64,000 bases of DNA, taken from positions 124,001-188,000 of the forward strand of contig JAHFRD010000004.1 in the NCBI GenBank assembly GCA_023258975.1. The letters are read 5' to 3'. This document shows, in pieces, positions 29,883-37,042 of this stretch. The stretch comes from Hydrogenophilales bacterium. Lineage in GTDB: Bacteria; Pseudomonadota; Gammaproteobacteria; Burkholderiales; Thiobacillaceae. Under the pieces are notes generated by a model that made no database searches, had not been told where the DNA came from, and saw nothing but the letters and a program-made list of their open reading frames with translations. The translations under genes and the position numbers were made by a program. Position 1 is the stretch's first letter. Each line of letters begins with the position of its first letter.

Positions 29883-30566
29883 ATGAAACTCACCCTGACC
29901 CGCGAATTCATCACCGATGCGCTCTCCCGCTCCGTTCTGGATACCAAGGCGCGCGCCCTCTATGACCTGTGCTTCATGTACCGGCACCACATGCGCGACG
30001 AGATCGTGTCCGACAAGCTGCGCCTGATTACGCGTCTGCACAGCGATTCGCCGGCCTGGCCGGGCAAGGCGTTTTCCGCCGAGGCCGCCGCGCACAACCT
30101 GACGCAATCGCCGGTGGATCACTGGTTCGGCGCGCTCTCCACCGCCGAGCAACTGGATTCCGGCCTGCTGCTGGAATTGCACAAGCGCCTGATGGGAGTG
30201 TTCGAAGGGATCAGCGACGAGGAGGCGCGCTCTCTGGCATCGAAATACCTGCACTTCCATTTCCCGGAGCTGTTCTACGTCTACGACAGCCGCATCGCCG
30301 GCGCGCTCTCCCTGCTCATGGAGGGCGATTGCGGTTTTCTGGCGCTGGCCGAGTTCGATCCCGCCTATGGCCGTTTCCACGCCTGCTGCCGCAAGCTCGT
30401 CGAGCGCATCGCGCCGCTGGTCGGGCGCGCCCTGAGCCCGCGCGAACTGGATCGCGTGCTGCGCGCATGGCTGGACAATTCCGGTTTCGAGTGGCCGGTC
30501 GCGAGTTACGAGTTGCCCAACCATGCGCGGGATGTTGATTCGCGTCTCGCAACCCTCAACGCGTAA
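29883..30566 (+). CDS. Hypothetical protein inside the rnf operon
   Basis: A 227-residue soluble protein between rnfC and rnfD, starting 49 bases after rnfC and ending 13 before rnfD. It is rich in His, Arg and Leu and has no signal peptide, membrane segment or metal cluster motif. The stretch SKYLHFHFPELFYVYDSRIA recalls a motif (SK-LHF-P-LF-DS) present in several uncharacterised bacterial families; that similarity is only an impression. Codon use and GC fit the neighbours. The position suggests co-transcription with rnf, but no Rnf system I know requires such a subunit. It may be a late insertion. Confidence 0.72.
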   Translation: MKLTLTREFITDALSRSVLDTKARALYDLCFMYRHHMRDEIVSDKLRLITRLHSDSPAWPGKAFSAEAAAHNLTQSPVDHWFGALSTAEQLDSGLLLELHKRLMGVFEGISDEEARSLASKYLHFHFPELFYVYDSRIAGALSLLMEGDCGFLALAEFDPAYGRFHACCRKLVERIAPLVGRALSPRELDRVLRAWLDNSGFEWPVASYELPNHARDVDSRLATLNA

Positions 30567-30579
30567 CTCGCGACGACTT

Positions 30580-31665
30580 ATGACCACCCGCATCGAACTG
30601 CGCACCTCGCCGCATGTGGTGAAGGGCACCAGCGTGGAACGCATCATGTTCCACGTGGTGCTGGCCCTGCTGCCCATCGCCACCTTCTCGGTGTGGCAAT
30701 ACGGGCTTTCCGCGTTGGCGCTGATCGTCACCGTGACACTCGCCTGCCTGGGTGGCGAACGCCTGTTCAACCACTTGAGCGGCCAGCAAAGCACCCTTTC
30801 GGACTGGAGCGCGACCATCACCGGCCTGCTCCTGGCGCTCACCCTGCCGCCCGCCTTCCCTTTGTGGATGGGCGCGGTGGCCGGGTTCGCGGCCATCGCC
30901 CTGGGCAAGGCGCTGTTCGGCGGCATCGGCTACAACGTGCTGAACCCCGCTTTGGTCGGCCGCGCCTTCGTGCAGGCGGCCTTCCCGGTCGCCATCACCA
31001 CCTGGGTGCCGGCCTTCGCGCCCGGCCGCTTCGGTGGGTTCGCGCCGACCACCTTCACCGCGCCGCTGATGACGCCGCCCGACCTCTCCGCCTGGGCCAA
31101 ATCCGCATTGGATGGCTTCACCGGCGCCACGCCGCTGGCGCGCTGGAAGTTCGACAACGTGCTGGCGACGCCGCAAGACTTCCTCAGCGGCGCGGTCACC
31201 GCCTCGGCGGGGGAAACCTCGGCCATTCTCATCCTGCTCTGCGGCGCTTATCTGGCCGCGCGCAAGTTCATGGACTGGCGCATCCCGGCCGCGGTACTGG
31301 GCGGCGCCGCGCTCACCGCGCTGCTGTTCCAGATGCTCGACCCGGCGCGCTACCCCGACCCGCTGTTCGTGCTGCTTTCCGGCGGCCTGATGCTGGGCGC
31401 GGTGTTCATGGCCACCGACATGGCCACTTCGCCGGTGACGCCGGTTGGGGTGTGGATCTATGGCGCCCTGATCGGCGTGGTGACGGTGATGATCCGCTAC
31501 TTCGGCGGCCTCACCGAAGGCGTGATGTACGCCATCCTGCTCGGCAACGCCCTGGCGCCCCTGATCGACCAGGTGACGCAACCCAGGGTGTTCGGCGAGG
31601 TGAAGGCCAAATCGGTGAAGGCAAAATCGGTGAGGGCCAAACCGTTGAAGGGGGAAAAGGCATGA
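30580..31665 (+). CDS. rnfD: Electron transport complex subunit RnfD
   Basis: Integral membrane flavoprotein of Rnf, 361 residues, about nine or ten membrane helices. The covalent FMN site is the Thr in DGFTGATPLA; NVLNPALVGRAFVQAAFP is the family signature. The C-terminal tail has a short tandem repeat (KAKSVKAKSVRAK), from DNA repeats at about 31604-31647. The TGA overlaps rnfG as ATGA. Confidence 0.95.
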   Translation: MTTRIELRTSPHVVKGTSVERIMFHVVLALLPIATFSVWQYGLSALALIVTVTLACLGGERLFNHLSGQQSTLSDWSATITGLLLALTLPPAFPLWMGAVAGFAAIALGKALFGGIGYNVLNPALVGRAFVQAAFPVAITTWVPAFAPGRFGGFAPTTFTAPLMTPPDLSAWAKSALDGFTGATPLARWKFDNVLATPQDFLSGAVTASAGETSAILILLCGAYLAARKFMDWRIPAAVLGGAALTALLFQMLDPARYPDPLFVLLSGGLMLGAVFMATDMATSPVTPVGVWIYGALIGVVTVMIRYFGGLTEGVMYAILLGNALAPLIDQVTQPRVFGEVKAKSVKAKSVRAKPLKGEKA

Positions 31666-32348
31666 ACGCGCCGTCCGTCCCCGCCTCGCAACCCGCCACC
31701 CCCGGCGCCGCGATGATCCGCACCCTCGGCCTGGTCGCCACGGTGTGCGGCATCCTCATCGTCACGGCCTACCAGGGCACGCTGGAATCGGTGGCCGCGA
31801 ACAAGAAGATCGCCCTGGAGCGCGCCGTGTTCAAGGTCATTCCCGGCGCCTCCAGCGTCAAGGAGTTCGTCGCCGGAACGGGTGGCGTGCGGCCGGCGGG
31901 AGGCAGCGTTCCGGAAGGCGCGGTGAAGTTCTATGCCGCCTACGATCAGGCCGGCGTTCTCAAGGGGCTCGCCGCCGAGGGCGCGGCCAAGGGCTATGCC
32001 GATACCGTGCGGGTGCTCTACGCCTACGATCCGGAGAAACAGGCCATCACCGGCCTCGGCGTGGTGTCCATGCGCGAGACGCCCGGCATCGGCGACAAGA
32101 TCTATACCGACGCGGCCTTTTTGAAGAACTTCGTCGCGCTCGACGCGAAGCTGGGCGGCGACCTGAAATCCCTGGCCAACAGCATCAAGGTGATGAAGCA
32201 CGGCACCCGGCAGAACCCCTGGGAGATCGACGCCATCGCCGGCGCCACGGTGACTTCCAAGGCGGTGGGCAAGGGCATCAACGAGAGCGCGCAAAAACTG
32301 CTGCCGTTGCTGGTTCCGCATCTCGATACCTTGCAAGGAGGGCAATAA
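31662..32348 (+). CDS. rnfG: Electron transport complex subunit RnfG
   Basis: Periplasm-facing flavoprotein with one N-terminal membrane anchor (TLGLVATVCGILIVTAYQG). The covalent FMN attachment motif is present in IAGATVTSKAV. MRETPGIGDKIYTD is the conserved core of the family. Length 228. It is translationally coupled to rnfD by ATGA overlap. Confidence 0.94.
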   Translation: MNAPSVPASQPATPGAAMIRTLGLVATVCGILIVTAYQGTLESVAANKKIALERAVFKVIPGASSVKEFVAGTGGVRPAGGSVPEGAVKFYAAYDQAGVLKGLAAEGAAKGYADTVRVLYAYDPEKQAITGLGVVSMRETPGIGDKIYTDAAFLKNFVALDAKLGGDLKSLANSIKVMKHGTRQNPWEIDAIAGATVTSKAVGKGINESAQKLLPLLVPHLDTLQGGQ

Positions 32349-32350
32349 GC

Positions 32351-33004
32351 GTGAGCATTCCCGGCCAGAAACCACTCTCCAACCTGGAAGAACTGCTGGA
32401 AGGCGTCTGGAAACAGAACCCGGTGTTCGTCATGGTGCTGGGCATGTGCCCGACGCTGGCGGTGTCGGTGTCGGCGATGAACGCGGTGAGCATGGGCCTG
32501 GCCACGACCTTCGTGCTGCTGGGGTCCACCCTGCTGGTGTCGCTGCTGCGCAATGTCATTCCCAAGGAAGTGCGCATCGCCACCTACATTCTCATCATCG
32601 CCACCTTCGTCACCGTGGTGGACTACCTGATCCAGGCCATCAGCCTGGCGGTCTATGACGCGCTGGGCGCCTTCATCCAGCTCATCGTGGTCAACTGCAT
32701 CATCCTCGGCCGCGCCGAGGCGCACGCCTCGAAAAACCCGCCGCTGAAGGCCGTGCTCAATGCGCTGGGGATGGGGGTGGGCTTCACCCTCGGCCTGTTC
32801 GCGCTGGGCGGGGTGCGGGAAATCCTGGGCGCCGGCAAGCTGTTCGGCATTTCCCTGTTCGGCCCCGATTTCCAGCCCTGGGTGGTGATGGTGCTGCCAC
32901 CCGGCGGCTTCTTCGTGCTGGGCGCCTGGCTGTTGCTGTTCAACTGGCTGAACAGCCGCAAGGCCGCGCCGGTCAAACCCGTGGAGGGCCACGCTCATGT
33001 CTGA
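32351..33004 (+). CDS. rnfE: Electron transport complex subunit RnfE
   Basis: Six-helix membrane subunit, 217 residues. The start is GTG at 32351: AAGGAGG lies 9 bases upstream, while no ATG gives the conserved N-terminus (NLEELLEGVWKQNPVFVMVL). LGMCPTLAVS and VVNCIILGRAEAHASKNP are the typical half-channel motifs, whose Cys residues hold an intramembrane iron-sulfur centre with RnfA. It overlaps rnfA by 8 bases. Confidence 0.94.
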   Translation: MSIPGQKPLSNLEELLEGVWKQNPVFVMVLGMCPTLAVSVSAMNAVSMGLATTFVLLGSTLLVSLLRNVIPKEVRIATYILIIATFVTVVDYLIQAISLAVYDALGAFIQLIVVNCIILGRAEAHASKNPPLKAVLNALGMGVGFTLGLFALGGVREILGAGKLFGISLFGPDFQPWVVMVLPPGGFFVLGAWLLLFNWLNSRKAAPVKPVEGHAHV

Positions 33005-33581
33005 ATCCCTTTCCTCCATCTTTATCGGCACCCTCCTGGCCAACAACCTGGTGTTGGCCATGTTCCTCGGCCTGTGCCCGTTCCTGGGCGTCTCCGCGCG
33101 CCTCAATACCGCCCTGCCGATGGGCGCGGCGACCACCTTCGTGATGCTGGTGGCCAGCCTCTGCGCCTTCGGCCTCAACTGGCTGGTGACCGCCTTCCAC
33201 CTGGAGTTCCTGCGCCTGATTTCCTACATCGTGATCATCGCCTCGGCGGTGCAACTGGTGGAAATGGTGCTGAAGAAGTACAGCCCGGTACTGTTCCGCG
33301 CCCTGGGTATCTACCTGCCGCTGATTACCACCAACTGCGCCGTGCTCGGCGTGGCGCTGTTCCAGACCGCGCGCGATTACAGCTTCGCCCAGTCGGTCAC
33401 CTTCGCGGTGGCCGGCGGCGGCGGCTTCACCCTGGCCTTGCTGCTGATGGCCGGCCTGCGCGAACGCCTGAGTCTCGCCAGCGTGCCCAACGTGGTGCGG
33501 GGCACCGCCCTGTCGCTGATGCTCGCCGGCCTGCTTTCGCTCGCCTTCATGGGCTTCGCCGGCCTGGGAGCGGGGGAGTAG
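32997..33581 (+). CDS. rnfA: Electron transport complex subunit RnfA
   Basis: Six-helix membrane subunit, 194 residues, homologous to RnfE in inverted topology. LANNLVLAMFLGLCPFLGVS and ITTNCAVLGVALF carry the two conserved Cys residues for the intramembrane cluster. It overlaps the rnfE end by 8 bases. Confidence 0.95.
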   Translation: MSESLSSIFIGTLLANNLVLAMFLGLCPFLGVSARLNTALPMGAATTFVMLVASLCAFGLNWLVTAFHLEFLRLISYIVIIASAVQLVEMVLKKYSPVLFRALGIYLPLITTNCAVLGVALFQTARDYSFAQSVTFAVAGGGGFTLALLLMAGLRERLSLASVPNVVRGTALSLMLAGLLSLAFMGFAGLGAGE

Positions 33582-33585
33582 CCCG

Positions 33586-33771
33586 ATGCGCACCTACCTC
33601 GTCACCATCGCCCTGATTATGGGCATCGGCCTCATCGGCATCGCCGTAGACCGTCTCTACCGTGGGTTTGCCAAAAAAAACCCGCAACTCGGCCCGTTCC
33701 GCGACAGCGGCAAGTGTGGTTCCTGTTCGGGGGGGAGTGGCTGTAGCGGGAGTAGTGGCTGCGCTTCGTAG
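33586..33771 (+). CDS. Small Cys-rich membrane protein (NqrM-like)
   Basis: A 61-residue protein 4 bases after rnfA. One membrane helix (TYLVTIALIMGIGLIGIAV) is followed by a basic stretch and a Cys/Gly/Ser-rich tail (CGSCSGGSGCSGSSGC) with four Cys. The arrangement resembles NqrM, the small maturation factor that delivers iron to the Cys pairs of the homologous Na+-NQR complex. By analogy it could help build the RnfA/RnfE intramembrane centre. The homology is an inference from size, topology and position. Confidence 0.65.
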   Translation: MRTYLVTIALIMGIGLIGIAVDRLYRGFAKKNPQLGPFRDSGKCGSCSGGSGCSGSSGCAS

Positions 33772-33802
33772 GTCGGGTCGCGGATTCCTGTTCTCGGCGG
33801 CG

Positions 33803-35077
33803 TCACCGCGTATCGGCTCGCCAACGCGGTTGCGGGTCGCGCAGGATCAGCTCCGGCGCTGAAAACGGGGCCAGTCTTTCGAGAAAATCGAGCAGTTCCA
33901 GGGCCGGCGAATTGCGGAAGAAACGCGCCTGGGGGGTCTCCATCCAGATGCGGTCGGCGTAGTAATAGAGCGCATACGGGGTATCGCCGATGCCGTCGCC
34001 GTCGCGGTCGAAGCCTTCGTAATCGTCCCATTCATTGCCGCGCCAGTCGTTGCCGCGCGCGCTGGTGGAGGCGGATACGCCGACCTGCATGAGGTTTTTC
34101 TCGAAGCGATTGCCCCGCACGACATGCCCCCCCTTCTCGCCGTAGAAGTACATGCCGGTGACGTTGTGGGCGAAGCGGTTGCCCTGGAAGCGGTGGCGCG
34201 CCTCGGGGTAGGGCGGGGCGTCGGCCTGGACGCCCACCGTGCAATGCAGGACGGTGTTGCCCGTGACTTCGGCCTGGCCGCTGCCCTTGAAGGCGAGCCC
34301 GGCTCCGGCGACGTCGCGCACGTGTTCGATGCGGTTGCCGTGCAGCGTCACCTGGTCGGAATACAGCACGGCGATGCCGGTGGTGGTGTGGCTGACCAGA
34401 TTGCCTTCGATGTGGTTGCGCGGCGAGAAGATGAGTTGCATGCCGTAGCGCCCGTTGACGATGCGGTTGCCGGTGAAGCGGTTGTCGGTCGAGTTGGCGA
34501 CAGTGATATCGCGGCTGTCGCTGACGCGGTTGTTCTCGATCCGGTTGAAATGGCTGTTCCACAGGCGGATGCCGTCGCCGCGCAGGTTGAGCTCCGCCTC
34601 GCGGCCGCGAATCGTGTTGCCGCGTACCAGGGAGTGGCTGGATTGCTTGAGGTGGATGCCGAACAGCACCTGGTCGATGACGTTGCCTTCCACCCGCGCG
34701 CCATCCACCTCGTCGATCATCAGGCCGGCATCGACGCCGTCGTGGGTGGCGCCGGAATTGGTCAGGCGCATGCCGCGCACCGTGACGTCGGCGGCGCGCA
34801 CGCTCAGTACGGTGCCGTGGCCGCCGCCGTCCAGGGTGACGCGGCCGCCGCCATCCAGGATCAGGGGTTTGCCGATGACGGCCGGGCCGGCGTAGCGCCC
34901 GGCGGGCGGGCGCAGCGCGGCGCCGGCGGGGGTGGCGTCGATCAGGGGTTGCAGCGGGGGGAGGGCGGCCTGGGCGGAGACGGCCAGGAAAAACAGCGCG
35001 GTGGCCAGGGTGCACCGGCATTCGCTCGCTTGTTCGGCAAAGACGCCGGCGGGGACGCCGGCGCTACAGGAGGTCAT
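33803..35077 (-). CDS. nosD: NosD-like copper-site maturation protein, second copy
   Basis: Periplasmic right-handed beta-helix protein of 424 residues that, with NosF/NosY, supplies the CuZ site of N2O reductase. Repeated turns (GNTIRGREAELNLRGDGIRL, NRVSDSRDI) and the C-terminal DDYEGFDRDGDGIGDTPYAL plus RLAPFSAPELILRDPQPRW match the first NosD at 39779. The signal peptide core is TLATALFFLAVSAQA, but it is preceded by residues SCSAGVPAGVF encoded by a family B repeat. ATG overlaps the stop of the thioredoxin-like gene (ATGA). It is the last gene of the nos cluster and converges on the rnf operon. Confidence 0.9.
   Translation of the reverse strand: MTSCSAGVPAGVFAEQASECRCTLATALFFLAVSAQAALPPLQPLIDATPAGAALRPPAGRYAGPAVIGKPLILDGGGRVTLDGGGHGTVLSVRAADVTVRGMRLTNSGATHDGVDAGLMIDEVDGARVEGNVIDQVLFGIHLKQSSHSLVRGNTIRGREAELNLRGDGIRLWNSHFNRIENNRVSDSRDITVANSTDNRFTGNRIVNGRYGMQLIFSPRNHIEGNLVSHTTTGIAVLYSDQVTLHGNRIEHVRDVAGAGLAFKGSGQAEVTGNTVLHCTVGVQADAPPYPEARHRFQGNRFAHNVTGMYFYGEKGGHVVRGNRFEKNLMQVGVSASTSARGNDWRGNEWDDYEGFDRDGDGIGDTPYALYYYADRIWMETPQARFFRNSPALELLDFLERLAPFSAPELILRDPQPRWRADTR
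35014..35069. repeat. Palindromic repeat family B, copy 3 (5' end of second nosD)
   Basis: Read on the minus strand it starts TGTAGCGCCGGCGTCCCCGC and continues GCCGGCGTC, then an AAGCGAG word shared with copy 2. The closing arm is lost. It is translated as residues 4 to about 22 of the second NosD. Confidence 0.6.
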
Positions 35078-35640
35078 TTTTTCAGCAGCGGCGCCAGTGC
35101 CTGGTTCAGGTCTTTTTCCGCGATCAGGCCGCGCTTGGCGTAGACCACGCGGCCTTCGCCATTGACCACCACGGTGTATGGCATGCCCGCCTGGGTGTTG
35201 CCCAGCGCCTGCATCAGGGCAATGGCCGGTTCGCGCCCGGCGGCGACGGGGTAGCGCAGGCCGTAGGCGCCGGCGTATTCGCCGACGAATTCGGCGTTGT
35301 CTTCCACGGCCAGGCCGAGGAAGGCGATCTTGTCGCCATATTTCTTCTTGTAGCGGCTGTGCAGCCTGGCCAGCAGCGGTAATTCCTCGCGGCAGGGCGG
35401 GCACCAGGTGGCCCAGAAGTTGATGACCGCCGGGCGCCCCTTGAGCACCTCGGTTTTCAGGCTGCCGCCGCCTGGTTGCGCAAAGCTGGCGTTGGAAACG
35501 GCATGGAAGTTGACGGGCTCCTGAGCGAATACGGCCGAAGCCAGTAGGAGCGGGCTTGCCCGCGATAGCAACCGCGCTACCGGCAACCACCCTATCGCGG
35601 GCAAGCCCGCTCCCACAAGTCGCCAGATGTTCAAGTTCAT
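35074..35640 (-). CDS. TlpA-like thioredoxin-fold protein of the nos cluster
   Basis: A 188-residue periplasmic thiol-disulfide protein with the active site WATWCPPCREE, likely keeping copper-site cysteines of NosZ or NosL reduced or acting in copper transfer. Fold landmarks: AVINFWATWC, IAFLGLAVEDN, GMPYTVVVNGEGRVVYAKRG. Most of its signal peptide (roughly residues 8-32, VGAGLPAIGWLPVARLLSRA) is encoded by palindromic repeat A3; the expected cut is after AVFA. The start overlaps nosY by ATGA and the stop overlaps the second nosD, so it is firmly inside the operon. Confidence 0.9.
   Translation of the reverse strand: MNLNIWRLVGAGLPAIGWLPVARLLSRASPLLLASAVFAQEPVNFHAVSNASFAQPGGGSLKTEVLKGRPAVINFWATWCPPCREELPLLARLHSRYKKKYGDKIAFLGLAVEDNAEFVGEYAGAYGLRYPVAAGREPAIALMQALGNTQAGMPYTVVVNGEGRVVYAKRGLIAEKDLNQALAPLLKK
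35544..35616. repeat. Palindromic repeat family A, copy 3 (inside tlpA-like signal peptide)
   Basis: Arms of 25 bases (35544-35568 and 35592-35616) with one mismatch and a 23-base loop; core GAGCGGGCTTGCCCGCGATA. The whole element is coding sequence for the signal peptide of the thioredoxin-like protein. Confidence 0.92.
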
Positions 35641-36488
35641 AGCAGGTCTCCACGCCGGAACAGGCGATACCCTCCGACCGCGCAAAGGGTGCCGATCAGG
35701 GTCGGCCAGGCCAGGGCGAAGATCTTGTACCCGAGGGCGCCGAACAGGTCGAAGATCACATAGGCCGCCGGCCCCAGGACGATGAGTTGCGGGTCGAACA
35801 GCATCAGGGCGGCGGTGCGGAAGGATTGCAGCGGGTTGAACAGGGCGATGGCGACGGCCACCTCGGCGGGCGCGTGTTCCTGGATCATCACCCCGAGCAG
35901 GATCAGGTCGAGGAACAGCAGCAGCACCAGCCAGGTGAGGAAGGCCGCGCCCTGCGCCACGTCGGTGGAACGCGCCAGGGTGGAGATCAGCATGGCGATG
36001 CCGAGGAAGCACCAGGTCATGGCGGCGAGCAGGGCGGTGTAATAGCCGAACATGCCCCAGGGCACCGGGATGTTGCGCAGCAGCGCCCATAACGTGGCGC
36101 CCAGCATGGCCAGGAACACCGGCGCGAACACCATCAGGTAGCGGCCCAGGAACTTGCCCCAGAACCAGGCCCCCAGCGACACCGGCAGGGCCAGCAGGTA
36201 TTCGAACACGCCCGCCTCGCGGTCGCCGGCCACCGAACGCACCGTGGTGATGAGCACGAAGATGGGCAGGATGGCCATCGCCAACTGGATGTAGGTCACC
36301 AGCAGGCGCGACAGGCCGATGAAGCCCAGCACGCGCGATTCGGTCAGTCCGAAGACGAAGAGCAGGGCGACGATGCCGCCGAACACCAGGGAATGAACGG
36401 CGAACCAGCGCGCGCGCAGCGAGGTGTTCATCTCCAGGCGCAGGGTGGGCCAGAAATCGTTCGTTTTTGCCATCGCGTTCGCCATCAT
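35637..36488 (-). CDS. nosY: NosY, ABC-2 permease for N2O reductase maturation
   Basis: Membrane partner of NosF; the pair moves a still-debated sulfur or copper-related species for CuZ assembly. 283 residues with about six helices: VHSLVFGGIVALLFVFGL, YIQLAMAILPIFVLI, FAPVFLAMLGATLWAL and others. VAGDREAGVFEYLLALPVS is the ABC-2 signature loop. The start codon overlaps the nosL stop and its stop overlaps the next start, both as ATGA. Confidence 0.93.
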   Translation of the reverse strand: MMANAMAKTNDFWPTLRLEMNTSLRARWFAVHSLVFGGIVALLFVFGLTESRVLGFIGLSRLLVTYIQLAMAILPIFVLITTVRSVAGDREAGVFEYLLALPVSLGAWFWGKFLGRYLMVFAPVFLAMLGATLWALLRNIPVPWGMFGYYTALLAAMTWCFLGIAMLISTLARSTDVAQGAAFLTWLVLLLFLDLILLGVMIQEHAPAEVAVAIALFNPLQSFRTAALMLFDPQLIVLGPAAYVIFDLFGALGYKIFALAWPTLIGTLCAVGGYRLFRRGDLL

Positions 36489-37042
36489 TTGCCTCTGGCC
36501 AGAATGTCCGCCTTCATGACGGCGAACCCGACGCTGCCCGCCTCGGCTTGCGCCAGGGCGCCGAAGCCGTAGGCCATGGGCGAGGTTTTTCCGGGCAGGT
36601 ACTGTGCCTTGCGGGCATCCAGCCATTCGCCGGTGCGGAAATCGTTGACCCAGACCTCGGTCTCCGGCGCTTCGGCCCAGGGCTGATCCTTGAGCCAGAA
36701 CAGGGCGCAGCCGATGTCGTCGAACTTGAACACCTCGTGCTTCGGCCCGCCACGCACCTGGGCGGCGTAGTGGCGGTCGCTCACCGACATGCCGCAACGC
36801 TTGCAGCTGTCGCGATCCCAGTGCACCTCACCGGGGCCGTGGCCGCTGTCGCGCGAGCAGGCAGGGAGGAAGGGGAGGGCGGCAAGGGCGAACAGACGCA
36901 GCCGGCCGCGCTGAACCCGTAGCGCCGGCGTCCCGCCGGCATCGCCCGCCAAAGGCGGGCCTTCGGCCCGCTTGCCGGCGGGGCCCTGAAGGATACCGTC
37001 CCTACGGGACATAACGCCGGCGCTACGAGGGACGTTGCTCAT
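36485..37042 (-). CDS. nosL: NosL, copper chaperone lipoprotein
   Basis: Outer-membrane lipoprotein that binds Cu(I) for NosZ. A 185-residue product with lipobox FLPAC and the metal motif DSCKRCGMSVSDRHYAAQ, then KFDDIGCALFWL. Its N-terminus is abnormal. Between the ATG (37042, ATGA overlap with nosF) and the hydrophobic core LRLFALAALPFLPAC lie about 40 residues (SAGVMSRRDGILQGPAGKRA and on) encoded by a family B palindrome. A start at the later ATG (MSRRDG) would not avoid it. The lengthened n-region may still work because the h-region and lipobox are intact. Confidence 0.9.
   Translation of the reverse strand: MSNVPRSAGVMSRRDGILQGPAGKRAEGPPLAGDAGGTPALRVQRGRLRLFALAALPFLPACSRDSGHGPGEVHWDRDSCKRCGMSVSDRHYAAQVRGGPKHEVFKFDDIGCALFWLKDQPWAEAPETEVWVNDFRTGEWLDARKAQYLPGKTSPMAYGFGALAQAEAGSVGFAVMKADILARGK
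36918..37027. repeat. Palindromic repeat family B, copy 4 (inside nosL)
   Basis: Outer arms CGTAGCGCCGGCGT at 36918-36931 and its complement ending at 37027 enclose nested palindromes: GCCCGCCAAAGGCGGGC at 36945-36961, GGCCTTCGGCC, and TCCCTACGGGA. It is the largest copy of the family and is entirely coding (N-terminus of NosL). Confidence 0.85.

Noticed and set aside
33772-33802. Terminator between the convergent rnf and nos operons
   Set aside because: The 31-base gap has no stable stem with a T run; termination here is not visible.
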